Shown here: one piece after another, positions 25,411 through 34,577 of the stretch
How positions within the stretch are numbered: position 1 is the stretch's first letter
Layout of the letters: each line of letters starts with the position of its first letter
Assembly (NCBI RefSeq): GCF_014932895.1
Contig: NZ_JACYOF010000001.1
Span: forward strand, 682,001 to 746,000
Source of the DNA: Bacillus thuringiensis
GTDB lineage: Bacteria > Bacillota > Bacilli > Bacillales > Bacillaceae_G
Length of the DNA stretch: 64,000 nucleotides
Reading direction: 5' to 3'
Program-made: the position numbers and the translations under genes
The notes under the pieces: generated by a model
What the model was told of the DNA's origin: nothing
What the model saw: only the letters and a program-made list of their open reading frames with translations
Database searches by the model: none

Positions 25411-27325
25411 GCACGTGTTTCAAATATCCTCTTTGTGCGATCATAAAGTAAATCACAGAAGCTACAACGTATGTTCCAATTACGATCGCACCTGATTTCC
25501 ACAAATCAATATAAAGCATTTTTCCTAACGTATGAAGAGCAAATGCACTATGAATTGCACCAATTAAGATTGGGATAAAGAAGATAACTCCCATTTGGCG
25601 AATTGCAATTTTACGAATTTCTTTATCTGTCATACCAATTCTCTTTAATGATTTAAATTGAATACGATCTTGTTCTTTATCATTAAACCACTTAAAGTAT
25701 GTCATACTACAAGCGAAGAAGAAGAACAGTACAGCTACGAAGAAACCGATAAACATTGTAATTGCTCCTGATTCCCTTATATTTTTATAAGCGAGCACCG
25801 AGTTATTTAATTCCCCTTGCTTATCTGGTGCAATTTCCTTTTTCAAATCTAACACAAGGCCTTCTGTACTTTTCCAGTCTTCTATATAATAACCGTAATA
25901 TTTCGTCTTTTCTTCATCTGGTACGAGCTTTGCGTATTTCTCAAAATCTTGATCATTCACAATGAGGTATTCACTATCATTAAAAACAGAAAATGAAGTT
26001 GGCTTATTTAGTTGAACAGACTGCGTTTGTCCGTTAATTTTAAATTCATACGGTTTCGCAAGATCTACCTTCATCAGATCGTTCGCCATATCCATTATGA
26101 CCATCGTTGCACTACCTGGTGCATTATGCACTTCTCTAACTTGCTCTCTCTTTTGTTTACGTACTTCAGCGTTATATTCTTTTTCTGAAACAATCGCCAT
26201 TGGCACTTCATGTTCACCGTTAAACGCCGTGATCTTTTGACTTCCAGGAAGTTTTACGTACGTTACTTCTCGCGCATCTTCAAATCCGTGTTTTTTTATT
26301 AATTCTTTTGCTTTTCCTTCTTTTATGACATTATGCGTATGAATGCCTTTTTCCTCATACGAAATAGCATGCGGGGTACTAGTTACTGCCTTATAACTCA
26401 TATCCTCAAAAAATACGTACAGTGTACCAACGGCTGAAGATACAACGGCCGTAATGATAGAAATTACAAATAGAAAACGAGCATTATCTTTCATTTTATA
26501 AATAAGATTGCTAAGTACGAACATATTTGGATATGTATAAAAAGATTTTTTTCGTTTTTGTAACGCCTTTAATACGACTGTACTACCTTGTGTAAACAGT
26601 AAATAAGTTCCGCCTATCGTCAGCCCTACAATCGGTAAAAACAGCATGACAAAATTCATAAATGTCACTTGGAAGCTAAGTACATATGCAACAATAATAC
26701 ACCCTATACCTACTACACATAACGATGTAAATGCAAAAGGTTCTACTTTTTGTTTTCTTGCTTCTCTTAATAAATCAATAATTTGCAAGCGTCCGACCGT
26801 CCAAACGCTAAACAATGATAGGATTAAAAATAGAATAAAGTATACACCCGCTGTAATCAAAACTGCTTTACTATTCCATACGAGTGGAAGTGTTTTATCT
26901 ATTTTCAATATTACGCTTAATGCTTGGAAAAATAATTTTGAACAAAGCATGCCAAGCCCAATACCTACTATAATTGCAATACTACCTAACATAAGCTGTT
27001 CTAATATAATCATTCGACCAAGTTGCGATTTTGTTCCGCCTATTAATGTTAATAGACCAAACTCTTTTTTTCTTGCTCGTAAAAATGTTGAATTTGCATA
27101 TAAAATAAAGAGTGCTGAGAAGATGACTACAATATAATTCATCGATTCTAACCCTTTTGAAATCATCTCCCTCATACTAATATTACCGCTTACGACATCT
27201 GGATGATAAATGAAGGAAGCATACATGAAAAATACGACAATCGATAGACAGCTACTTATAAGAAACGCTTTATAATTACGCCAATTTCCTTTTACATTAC
27301 TAAGCGCGAGCTGGCGAAAGTTCAT
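25403..27325 (-). CDS. BceB-type ABC transporter permease, first copy
   Basis: A 640-residue permease with the same layout as its neighbour: helix 1 near residues 20-40, an FtsX-like block, a long extracellular domain between helices 7 and 8, and three C-terminal helices. It starts NFRQLALSNVKGNWRNYK. Its start overlaps the end of the ATPase gene by 26 bases, so the ATPase and this permease are coupled and form the core exporter. Known BceAB-type systems give resistance to bacitracin, nisin-like lantibiotics or defensins; the peptide specificity here cannot be read from the sequence. Confidence 0.92.
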   Translation of the reverse strand: MNFRQLALSNVKGNWRNYKAFLISSCLSIVVFFMYASFIYHPDVVSGNISMREMISKGLESMNYIVVIFSALFILYANSTFLRARKKEFGLLTLIGGTKSQLGRMIILEQLMLGSIAIIVGIGLGMLCSKLFFQALSVILKIDKTLPLVWNSKAVLITAGVYFILFLILSLFSVWTVGRLQIIDLLREARKQKVEPFAFTSLCVVGIGCIIVAYVLSFQVTFMNFVMLFLPIVGLTIGGTYLLFTQGSTVVLKALQKRKKSFYTYPNMFVLSNLIYKMKDNARFLFVISIITAVVSSAVGTLYVFFEDMSYKAVTSTPHAISYEEKGIHTHNVIKEGKAKELIKKHGFEDAREVTYVKLPGSQKITAFNGEHEVPMAIVSEKEYNAEVRKQKREQVREVHNAPGSATMVIMDMANDLMKVDLAKPYEFKINGQTQSVQLNKPTSFSVFNDSEYLIVNDQDFEKYAKLVPDEEKTKYYGYYIEDWKSTEGLVLDLKKEIAPDKQGELNNSVLAYKNIRESGAITMFIGFFVAVLFFFFACSMTYFKWFNDKEQDRIQFKSLKRIGMTDKEIRKIAIRQMGVIFFIPILIGAIHSAFALHTLGKMLYIDLWKSGAIVIGTYVVASVIYFMIAQRGYLKHVQS

Positions 27326-28076
27326 GATATTCTCCTCCTAGCATCGCAAGTACGTCCAGAATTTCTTGGAAAAAGGCTTGTTTCGTTCTTCCTTTATGTA
27401 TTTCTGAGAAAATCTCTCCATCGCGAATGAAGAGGATACGTTCGCAATAACTAGCTGCTACCGGATCATGCGTTACCATTGCAATCGTTACTTTCTTTTG
27501 TTCGTGTAAATCTTGCAGAGCGCCCATTAATGATTTCGCTGACTTCGAATCTAAGTTTCCAGTTGGCTCATCTGCTAAAATTAACGTCGGTTCATGAATG
27601 ATCGCTCTCGCTGCTGCTGCACGTTGTTGTTGTCCGCCTGACACTTCATATACTTTTTTATTTAAAATTTCTTCGATGTTTAAAAACTTCGCAATCTCAA
27701 GCACCTTTGCATCGATTTCATTTACAGATTTCTTCGCCATTACAAGCGGCAAAATAATATTTTCTTTAATCGATAACGTATCAAGTAAGTTGAAATCTTG
27801 GAAGATAAATCCTAAATGTGTACGGCGAAACTCCGCTAATTTCGCAGCACGCATTTGATTAATTTCTTCACCATTTACAAGCACATGACCTGAAGTTTGC
27901 TTATCAATTGTTGCTAATAAATTTAAAAGCGTTGTTTTTCCGCTTCCTGAAGGCCCCATAATTCCTACAAATTCGCCTTCTTCTATTTTAAAATTTATAT
28001 CGTTTAAAGCAGTCGTCGCTACTGAACCTTTCGATTGGTACACCTTCGTTAACCCTTTCACTTCAAGAACACTCAT
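27300..28076 (-). CDS. BceA-type ABC transporter ATP-binding protein
   Basis: A 258-residue ATPase of the MacB/LolD-BceA type. Walker A is GPSGSGKTTLL, the Q-loop lies in FIFQDFNLLD, the signature is VSGGQQQRAAAARA (AAA where many have VAI), Walker B is LILADEPTGNLD and the H-loop is VTHDPVAAS. It energises the permease encoded directly after it. A palindrome about 74-91 bases upstream of the start is the likely response-regulator site. AGGGGGATT precedes the ATG. Confidence 0.95.
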   Translation of the reverse strand: MSVLEVKGLTKVYQSKGSVATTALNDINFKIEEGEFVGIMGPSGSGKTTLLNLLATIDKQTSGHVLVNGEEINQMRAAKLAEFRRTHLGFIFQDFNLLDTLSIKENIILPLVMAKKSVNEIDAKVLEIAKFLNIEEILNKKVYEVSGGQQQRAAAARAIIHEPTLILADEPTGNLDSKSAKSLMGALQDLHEQKKVTIAMVTHDPVAASYCERILFIRDGEIFSEIHKGRTKQAFFQEILDVLAMLGGEYHELSPARA

Positions 28077-28149
28077 TTCTAATCCCCCTATGTGTTTTCT
28101 TCTTACATTTACTATAAGAAAAATAAGAAAAAGAAACGAGTGATTTCCC

Positions 28150-28167
28150 TTACAAAACGTTTTGTTA
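28150..28167. promoter_or_regulatory. 18-bp palindrome upstream of the Bce-type ATPase, likely response-regulator site
   Basis: TTACAAAACGTTTTGTTA is a near-perfect inverted repeat (17 of 18 positions symmetrical or better) just after the kinase stop codon. About 45 bases downstream on the minus strand is a -10-like TATAGT with no good -35, as expected for an activated promoter. BceR-type regulators bind inverted repeats of this class upstream of their ABC genes; the assignment is inference. Confidence 0.6.
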
Positions 28168-28169
28168 TC

Positions 28170-29252
28170 TTACAGTTTTGTCATTTTTCTCATTAATGTA
28201 TGATATTCTTCATCTTTTGCAAATCGGAACGTGAATGTTGTCCCTTCCCCTTCAACCGATTGAACATAAATTCCATGATGTAAATTATCGCAAATTTCCT
28301 TCGTAATATATAAACCCATCCCCGTCGCTTCCCTCGTTTTACGGCCGTTTACTCCCGTAAAGAACGGATCAAAAATACGCTTCACATCTTGCTCTGGAAT
28401 ACCGATTCCATTGTCCTTAATATGTAATAACACCTTTTGATCTTTCTCTTCAATTTGAAATTGAATTTCTTTTTTCTCTGCTTCTGAAATTTTCGTATAC
28501 TTAATTGCATTTACAACAATTTGACCTATAGCAATGCTCAGCCATTTTTTATCAGATGCAATCATACAAGCCTCTTCTTCAAACCTCACTTTCGGAAATA
28601 CAGACGATTGAATGAAGGATTTTCGATTTTCATTAATAATGCCTCGAATGACATCTATCACATTCACTACTTCTACTTTATAATCTTTCGCAAACTGCTC
28701 TAGCCTTGCCATATGTAACGCTAAATCTAAACCATTAAGTATACGGTTATTTTCTTCACGAATACTTTCAACTGTTCCCCTTGCTTCTCGATGCTCTTTA
28801 CCAAACTTCTGCAATAATAACTCAATAACTGATACCGGTGTTTTCATTTGATGAATCCATTGGTTCATAAATATCATTTGCTGTTGCTCTTTCGCCTGCT
28901 GTTTATGAACTTCATTCATATATTGCTGTCTTAGCAACGTAAACGCTTCGACGACCATTTCTTGCTCTGCCGTATAAGAAGTATCAATAAGCAAAGAGTC
29001 ATGTAATGTATTTCCACCAGCAACATATTTTTCTATTCTCTTTAAAAACACACTCCGTTTTCGATAATCGTAAATGAGGTATACAGCAAACACAACTGTC
29101 CCTAATAAAAATCCATATAGCCACGTACTCCAGTCCAATGACCTCTTTTCTAAAAGGCTTTGTAACTGCAGTACAAGCCCAAATAAACAAAGGCTTATAA
29201 TGTAAGAAAGGATTAAGGAAAAACGGTCTATGAGGTGATTTTTAACCTTCAT
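28170..29252 (-). CDS. BceS-type intramembrane-sensing histidine kinase
   Basis: A 360-residue sensor kinase. Two N-terminal membrane helices (about 11-30 and 44-62) are joined by only about 13 residues, so it has no sensing domain outside the cell, the hallmark of kinases that sense through a BceAB transporter. The phosphorylated His is in WIHQMKTPVSV; the ATPase domain has VVNAIKYT (N box), DNGIGI (G1), DPFFTG (F) and TGMGLYI (G2). The ATG at 29252 overlaps the response-regulator gene by 11 bases; the longer frame upstream is not supported. Confidence 0.93.
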   Translation of the reverse strand: MKVKNHLIDRFSLILSYIISLCLFGLVLQLQSLLEKRSLDWSTWLYGFLLGTVVFAVYLIYDYRKRSVFLKRIEKYVAGGNTLHDSLLIDTSYTAEQEMVVEAFTLLRQQYMNEVHKQQAKEQQQMIFMNQWIHQMKTPVSVIELLLQKFGKEHREARGTVESIREENNRILNGLDLALHMARLEQFAKDYKVEVVNVIDVIRGIINENRKSFIQSSVFPKVRFEEEACMIASDKKWLSIAIGQIVVNAIKYTKISEAEKKEIQFQIEEKDQKVLLHIKDNGIGIPEQDVKRIFDPFFTGVNGRKTREATGMGLYITKEICDNLHHGIYVQSVEGEGTTFTFRFAKDEEYHTLMRKMTKL

Positions 29253-29949
29253 GCCCTTCGCCCCACTCTGTAAGAAGCGCATAACCGTACCCACGTTTTG
29301 TTACAATAGCATTTTTAATACCTAGCTCCTCTAGCTTCTTTCTTACACGCTTTACATTTACGGTTAATGTATTATCGTCAACAAAGGCTACTTCATCCCA
29401 TAAAGCCTCTAACAACTCTTCACGTGTTACGTATTGATTTGCTTGTTTCATTAAACATTCTAATAAATAAAACTCATTTTTTGTAAGTTCCGTTTGTTGA
29501 CCTTTCCACTCTACTGTGTGTTGTGATGGGAATAATAACAATCCATTAACACCTAAACAGTCACTTTCCGCGGCCAAAGCATACTCACCGTATCCACGGC
29601 GGAGTGCACTCTTCACCTTTGCCATTACGATATCTAAATGGAACGGCTTTGTAATGTAATCATCTCCGCCGTTTTCAATCGCCATTACTTGATCCATTTC
29701 CCCTGTTCTTGCAGAAACAAAAATAATTGGCGCATTTGATACAGTACGAATTTGACGACACCAATAAAAACCGTCAAAGTACGGTAAATTAATATCAAGT
29801 AACACGAGATGAGGATGTACTTTTACGAACTCATCTTTTATATGACGTAAATCGCTCGCTCTAAATGATTGATAGCCATACCTTTCTAAATGTTCTTCTA
29901 ATATTCCCGCAATTTTTTCATCATCTTCTACAATTAATATTTTATACAT
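29242..29949 (-). CDS. BceR-type OmpR-family response regulator
   Basis: A 235-residue regulator with a receiver domain (residues 1-115, acidic pocket EDD at 8-10, phosphorylation site Asp52 in LVLLDINLP, conserved SARTG and KPF) and a C-terminal OmpR/PhoB winged helix (YLLECLMKQANQYVTREELLEALW, named only as a fold, to VKRVRKKLEELG). The ATG at 29949 has GGGGAG nine bases upstream; the 17-codon upstream extension is unsupported. It should activate the transporter genes from the palindrome at 28150. Confidence 0.95.
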   Translation of the reverse strand: MYKILIVEDDEKIAGILEEHLERYGYQSFRASDLRHIKDEFVKVHPHLVLLDINLPYFDGFYWCRQIRTVSNAPIIFVSARTGEMDQVMAIENGGDDYITKPFHLDIVMAKVKSALRRGYGEYALAAESDCLGVNGLLLFPSQHTVEWKGQQTELTKNEFYLLECLMKQANQYVTREELLEALWDEVAFVDDNTLTVNVKRVRKKLEELGIKNAIVTKRGYGYALLTEWGEGHEG

Positions 29950-30061
29950 GTTCTTTTTCTCCCCATAAAAGAATTGTTCTAAAATTACTCCTTTTTCCAT
30001 TATAAATTGAAAATCTATTTAGTGGGGATTTTTTCCTATATCAATCTGACTATTGCAATAT

Positions 30062-30090
30062 AAAAAAAGACTGCCATATTTCGGCAGTCT
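30062..30090 (-). terminator. Terminator of spo0B-obg
   Basis: An eight-bp stem (AGACTGCC), seven-base loop and TTTTTTT on the minus strand. Confidence 0.92.
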
Positions 30091-31376
30091 TAGTCGATAA
30101 ATTCAAATTCATATTCAAGAATTTTTACAATATCTCCGTCTTTTGCACCACGTGCACGAAGCGCTTCATCAATACCCATTCCGCGCATTTGACGAGCGAA
30201 ACGACGTACAGATTCATCACGTGAGAAGTCTGTCATTTTGAATGTTTTCTCGATATCGTAACCAGAGATAACAAACGATCCGTCACTTTCACGTGTAATT
30301 TCAAATTTAACACCTTCAGTATCAAATTTGTACATTACACTTGCGTCAGACTCATCGACAACATCGTGCATTGGGAATTCTGGTGTTGTTTCTAATAAGT
30401 TCGCTACTTCAAATAGTAAATCACGAACACCTTGTTTCGTTACAGCTGAGATTGGGAAGATTTTTACTTCGTCTCCCACTTTCTCTTTGAATGCTTGTAA
30501 GTTTTCTTCTGCATCTGGCATATCCATTTTGTTTGCAACAACAACTTGTGGACGCTCAGTTAAGCGAAGGTTGTACTCTTTTAATTCATTATTAATCGTT
30601 ACGTAATCCTCATATGGATCACGGCCTTCTAAACCAGACATATCAATTACATGCACGATTACACGTGTACGCTCGATATGACGTAAGAATTGGTGTCCAA
30701 GTCCAACGCCGGCATGTGCGCCTTCGATTAGTCCAGGAAGGTCAGCCATAACGAAGCTGCGGTTATCACCAGTTTCAACAACACCAAGATTTGGAACGAT
30801 TGTTGTAAAGTGATACTCTGCAATTTTCGGACGTGCTGATGATACAACAGATAATAATGTAGATTTACCTACACTTGGGAATCCGACAAGTCCAACGTCT
30901 GCTAGTACTTTCAGTTCTAGAATGACATCACGTTCTTGACCTGGTTCCCCGTTCTCAGCGATTTCTGGCGCTGGGTTCGTAGCTGTTGCGAAACGTGAGT
31001 TACCACGGCCACCACGGCCACCTCTTGCGATTACAGCTGTTTGTTCATGCGTTACTAAATCGGCAAGAATTTGACCAGTTTTTTCATCTTTTACTACTGT
31101 TCCTGGTGGAACCTTAACGATTAAATCTTCAGATTTACGTCCGTGCTGACCTTTACTCATTCCGTGCTGACCACGATCAGCTTTGAAATGACGTTGGTAG
31201 CGGAAGTCCATTAATGTACGTAAGCCTTCCTCAACAACGAAAACAACATCTGCACCTTTACCACCGTCACCACCTGCTGGGCCACCTTTTGGTACATACT
31301 TCTCACGACGATACGCAACCATTCCGTTACCACCGTCGCCGCCTTTTACATATATCTTGACCTGATCTACAAACAT
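30090..31376 (-). CDS. obg: Obg/CgtA GTPase
   Basis: A 428-residue essential GTPase tied to 50S ribosome maturation, stress sensing and sporulation onset. It has the glycine-rich Obg fold (residues 1-158; [20 protein letters not shown] region), the G domain with [10 protein letters not shown] (G1), DLPGLIEGA (G3) and NKMD (G4), and the C-terminal OCT domain. Its ATG overlaps the spo0B stop (TAATG), the same spo0B-obg pairing as in B. subtilis, where Obg influences the phosphorelay. Confidence 0.98.
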   Translation of the reverse strand: MFVDQVKIYVKGGDGGNGMVAYRREKYVPKGGPAGGDGGKGADVVFVVEEGLRTLMDFRYQRHFKADRGQHGMSKGQHGRKSEDLIVKVPPGTVVKDEKTGQILADLVTHEQTAVIARGGRGGRGNSRFATATNPAPEIAENGEPGQERDVILELKVLADVGLVGFPSVGKSTLLSVVSSARPKIAEYHFTTIVPNLGVVETGDNRSFVMADLPGLIEGAHAGVGLGHQFLRHIERTRVIVHVIDMSGLEGRDPYEDYVTINNELKEYNLRLTERPQVVVANKMDMPDAEENLQAFKEKVGDEVKIFPISAVTKQGVRDLLFEVANLLETTPEFPMHDVVDESDASVMYKFDTEGVKFEITRESDGSFVISGYDIEKTFKMTDFSRDESVRRFARQMRGMGIDEALRARGAKDGDIVKILEYEFEFID

Positions 31377-31924
31377 TATTTCACCACACTTTTTTCAATT
31401 GGTTGTAATATAACCGAGACTTCTTCGTCTCGCACTGTATAAGAAATGGAATACCATTTATTGTTTTGGTTCGCAAGCCAATTCTGTAGTTCTTCTACAC
31501 TCGTTAGCTTACCACGAAAATCAAAAAAGAAACGAGCATTCTCCGCGTCACATTCAATTGTGATACAAACATAATTTTCAACATATACGTCTAAACTATG
31601 CTGAAGCATTGAGAAAAATTGATTCGTCCATGTACATACAGTCTCATCTAAGTGAGATAAGTTATGTAATTTCCCTAATACTTCGTATTCCAATAAGCAC
31701 GGCTGCTGTTTCCAATTATATGTTAAAATCCACTCTGAAAATAAAGGCATTGATAGCCCCATCAGATTGGATTCTTGTCTCGCTTCTTGGACAAAACGAT
31801 CGATGAGCCTATGAATCTCTTCCACTTTTCCAAGGGAAAGGTTTCCTTTAACCATCTGCATACGATTGAGCCAATCATGTCTTGAATGACGCAACGCATC
31901 TATAATTGTCCATTTTTCATTCAT
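31376..31924 (-). CDS. spo0B: Sporulation initiation phosphotransferase Spo0B
   Basis: A 182-residue phosphorelay protein that passes phosphate from Spo0F to Spo0A. The phosphorylated His is His16 in [13 protein letters not shown], in the four-helix dimerisation domain. The C-terminal half is a degenerate kinase-like ATPase fold without the usual nucleotide motifs. It is slightly shorter at the N-terminus than the B. subtilis protein, where this His is residue 30. It is coupled to obg and separated from rpmA by a terminator. Confidence 0.93.
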   Translation of the reverse strand: MNEKWTIIDALRHSRHDWLNRMQMVKGNLSLGKVEEIHRLIDRFVQEARQESNLMGLSMPLFSEWILTYNWKQQPCLLEYEVLGKLHNLSHLDETVCTWTNQFFSMLQHSLDVYVENYVCITIECDAENARFFFDFRGKLTSVEELQNWLANQNNKWYSISYTVRDEEVSVILQPIEKSVVK

Positions 31925-31942
31925 TTAGATACCCCTTAATAT

Positions 31943-31977
31943 AGAAAAACTCTAACCTGCACTCAGGTTAGAGTTTT
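31943..31977 (-). terminator. Terminator of rplU-prp-rpmA
   Basis: A 14-bp perfect stem (AAAACTCTAACCTG), four-base loop and T-run on the minus strand. Confidence 0.95.
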
Positions 31978-31987
31978 CCGTGAGTTC

Positions 31988-32278
31988 TTATGCTTCTTGA
32001 GCAACAGGATATACGCTCACTTGTTTGCGGTCACGGCCAAGACGCTCGAAGCGTACTACGCCGTCAACTTTCGCGTATAAAGTGTCATCGCCACCACGAC
32101 CAACGTTAACACCTGGATAAATTTTTGTACCGCGTTGACGGTAAAGAATTGAACCACCTGAAACCGTTTGACCATCTGCGCGTTTAGCACCAAGACGTTT
32201 TGACTGAGAGTCACGACCGTTCTTTGTACTACCTACACCTTTCTTAGATGCGAAAAACTGAAGATCTAATCTTAACAT
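31988..32278 (-). CDS. rpmA: 50S ribosomal protein L27, with N-terminal propeptide
   Basis: A 96-residue L27. The first nine residues, MLRLDLQFF, are the Firmicutes extension removed by the protease Prp before [15 protein letters not shown]; the mature N-terminus reaches the peptidyl transferase centre. The remainder ([29 protein letters not shown]) is typical L27. The protease gene prp lies immediately upstream in the same operon. Confidence 0.98.
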   Translation of the reverse strand: MLRLDLQFFASKKGVGSTKNGRDSQSKRLGAKRADGQTVSGGSILYRQRGTKIYPGVNVGRGGDDTLYAKVDGVVRFERLGRDRKQVSVYPVAQEA

Positions 32279-32281
32279 ACG

Positions 32282-32626
32282 TTACACCTCCTGCACTTTT
32301 TCTATTAAACGGATATACTTTCCGTAATCAAGTTCGATCGTCTTAAGCGAAACAACCAATCCTTCTAAAAGTATCTGTGCTTTTTCTGCTGTATGAACGT
32401 CTAAATCATTAGGCAATTCATACGTTAAGAATCCGCCATCACTTCCGAGTTCAATAGTTGCCTGCACATTACAAAGTTCTTCCACTGCATTTATAGAACC
32501 AAACACAACCGCTGTAGTTCCAGCACAGACAAGGTCTTGTCCATGTGGTGCATAATCGGCATGTCCAGTCATTTTAAATGATTGGATACTTCCTAATTTC
32601 GTGCGACTTATCGTAATTTTAATCAT
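32282..32626 (-). CDS. prp: Ribosomal-processing cysteine protease Prp (YsxB)
   Basis: A 114-residue cysteine protease that removes the L27 N-terminal extension. The catalytic pair is His22 and Cys34 in GHADYAPHGQDLVCAG, the same positions as described in Staphylococcus. It lies between rplU and rpmA, three bases from rpmA, and the matching cleavage site is present in the L27 encoded here. Confidence 0.95.
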   Translation of the reverse strand: MIKITISRTKLGSIQSFKMTGHADYAPHGQDLVCAGTTAVVFGSINAVEELCNVQATIELGSDGGFLTYELPNDLDVHTAEKAQILLEGLVVSLKTIELDYGKYIRLIEKVQEV

Positions 32627-32637
32627 GTTAACCCGAA

Positions 32638-32946
32638 TTAAGCGTTGATAGCTTCAACAACTAGCTTAGTGTAAGGTTGACGATGACCTTGTTTCTTACG
32701 ATTGTTCTTTTTCGCTTTGTATTTGAAAACGATGATTTTCTTAGCGCGACCTTGTTTTTCAACTTTCGCAGTAACTGTTGCACCTTCTACAACTGGGCTA
32801 CCAACTTTAACGTTTTCGCCACCAACGAAAAGAACTTTGTCAAAAGTAACAGTTTCACCAGCTTCAACATCTAATTTTTCAATGTAGATTGCTTGACCAG
32901 CTTCAACTTTAATTTGTTTTCCACCTGTTTCGATAATTGCGTACAT
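32638..32946 (-). CDS. rplU: 50S ribosomal protein L21
   Basis: A 102-residue L21 ([17 protein letters not shown] at the start; [14 protein letters not shown] at the end), which binds 23S rRNA with L20. It is the first gene of rplU-prp-rpmA. A structured leader of about 100 bases and a strong promoter lie upstream; the ribosome site is AGGAGGT. Confidence 0.98.
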
Positions 32947-32959
32947 ACTTGCACCTCCT

Positions 32960-33063
32960 CTTAATTACTAAGACTCGCCAAAAACGAGGTAGACATAAAT
33001 GCCTTTAGGGAACCTGTCTTGTGCGGTTGTAGTATATAGCCGTTTAGGTGCTATAAACTATAA
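32960..33063 (-). ncRNA. L21 leader RNA (ribosomal protein autoregulatory leader)
   Basis: The transcribed stretch before rplU folds into consecutive hairpins: TATAGC with GCTATA, AGACA with TGTCT, and ACTCGCCAAAAACGAGGT near the ribosome site. Position and pattern match the L21 leader family of Firmicutes. Binding of L21 is known for the class only by inference. Confidence 0.7.
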
Positions 33064-33070
33064 CATAAAG

Positions 33071-33100
33071 ATGTTATCATGAATCATAGACGGTTGTCAA
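33071..33100 (-). promoter_or_regulatory. Promoter of rplU-prp-rpmA
   Basis: TTGACA (33095-33100), 18 bases, TAACAT (33071-33076) on the minus strand, about 130 bases upstream of rplU. Confidence 0.7.
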
Positions 33101-33115
33101 TAAATGTTCTGCTAA

Positions 33116-34504
33116 CTATTTTTTCCGTTCTACAATTTCTTTTTTACTTCCAAATCGGATAATAGCGTACTTTTCGATCTCTTCATCCATGAAATAAATT
33201 TCAAACGGGATATTTTTTTGTAATTCTTTTTGTAAAAATTGTTTTTGCAAATTTTTAGGTGCAGCGATTAATACTGCCTCATCTTCTATATTGCCATATG
33301 TGATAAGCTCTCTCTCTAGCTCATACGCAATTGTTTCATACGACATAACATAACCCGTCGCTTTGCAAGGTACACACTCTTCTAGTAATACGTCACGTAA
33401 AGAATGTTTTTTACGTTTACGTGTCATCTCCAAAATTCCTAACTCTGTAAACCCGAGTACTCTTGTATAGGTACGATCATTTTGCATAGCAGCTATGAGA
33501 CATTCTCTTATCTTTTCTTTGTCTTCTCTTCTTTTCATATTAATAAAATCAATTAATATCATTCCACCAAGATCACGTAATCTTAATTGACGTGCAATCT
33601 CCTCAGCTGCCATTTCATTTGTGCGAAGGACTGTATCTTGTAAATTTTGCTTCCCAGTAAACTTGCCCGTATTCACATCAATTACAGTCATCGTCTCCAT
33701 TTGTTCTACAATTAAATAAGCACCATTTTGGAGCCATACAATTTTTTGAAGTGCTTTCTCAATTTCACGGTCCACACCAAAATGACTAAACATAGAAGAT
33801 TTTTCATTATAAAAAGATACTTTTTCTGCCCCAACCTTATCCTCTAATTCCTTTACTATACTCCTTGTATCTACAACTACCTTTTCAATTGTTTCAATTG
33901 GATTTTCTTGAAATACACGATCTAAAAAGGTCGCCGGTCGATGAAGCAATAACGGTGCCTTCCCTTGACCCTCTTTTCTTTTTAACTCTTCATACAACTG
34001 CTGTAACCCTTGCATTTCAGCTTGTATTTCTTCAATTTCCCCTTTTTCAGAAGCAGAGCGGAAAATGTAACCTCCCGTTCCTTCTACCTCAATTTTGAGT
34101 AACTGTTGTCTTCTTTTATTATTTTTTATTTTCCGAGAAACAGCGCGCATTTCATCATACGGCATATAAACGACATATTTCCCGGTAAATTCTATATTCG
34201 CTGTCAATTTAGGCCCTTTCGTATCAATTGCCTCTTTCACCACTTGCACGAGTATCGCTTGTCCCTCATGTATACGATAAGAGGCTGGTACATCATCGTA
34301 TGAAAGATACGCATGTTTTTCTAAACCGATATTTACAAATGCTGCATTCATTCCAGCAATTGTTCTTACGATGCGTCCAACATAAATATGCCCGACAATC
34401 TCTTGCTCTTCATTACGTTTCCATAAAAACTCAACAATTTTTTTCTTCTCTTCAATTGCAACACGCTTTTCCGATCCAACGTAGTTCATATATAACGTTT
34501 TCAA
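33116..34504 (-). CDS. rng: Ribonuclease G/E family endoribonuclease
   Basis: A 462-residue RNase G-type enzyme: N-terminal S1 RNA-binding domain (GHIYVGRIVRTIAGMNAAFVNIG split over 40-62), the RNase H-like and 5' sensor parts, catalytic Asp residues in VIDVNTGKF and LIDFINMKR, and the zinc-link CVPCKATG. It has no long C-terminal scaffold, so it is the G type. The start is TTG with GAGGAAA upstream. The gene lies between rplU and spoIVFB, where B. subtilis has none; B. subtilis lacks this family and uses RNases Y and J. No terminator separates it from rplU, so read-through is possible. Confidence 0.93.
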   Translation of the reverse strand: MKTLYMNYVGSEKRVAIEEKKKIVEFLWKRNEEQEIVGHIYVGRIVRTIAGMNAAFVNIGLEKHAYLSYDDVPASYRIHEGQAILVQVVKEAIDTKGPKLTANIEFTGKYVVYMPYDEMRAVSRKIKNNKRRQQLLKIEVEGTGGYIFRSASEKGEIEEIQAEMQGLQQLYEELKRKEGQGKAPLLLHRPATFLDRVFQENPIETIEKVVVDTRSIVKELEDKVGAEKVSFYNEKSSMFSHFGVDREIEKALQKIVWLQNGAYLIVEQMETMTVIDVNTGKFTGKQNLQDTVLRTNEMAAEEIARQLRLRDLGGMILIDFINMKRREDKEKIRECLIAAMQNDRTYTRVLGFTELGILEMTRKRKKHSLRDVLLEECVPCKATGYVMSYETIAYELERELITYGNIEDEAVLIAAPKNLQKQFLQKELQKNIPFEIYFMDEEIEKYAIIRFGSKKEIVERKK

Positions 34505-34545
34505 ATTTCTTTCCTCACTTTATAATCTTCTTTGCTTTTACAATA

Positions 34546-34577
34546 ATAAAAGGTTAGTGCTATCGTCAACACTAACC
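34546..34577 (-). terminator. Terminator of spoIVFAB
   Basis: An eight-bp stem (GGTTAGTG), ten-base loop and TTTTATT on the minus strand. The spoIVFB stop codon lies within the stem. Confidence 0.8.
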
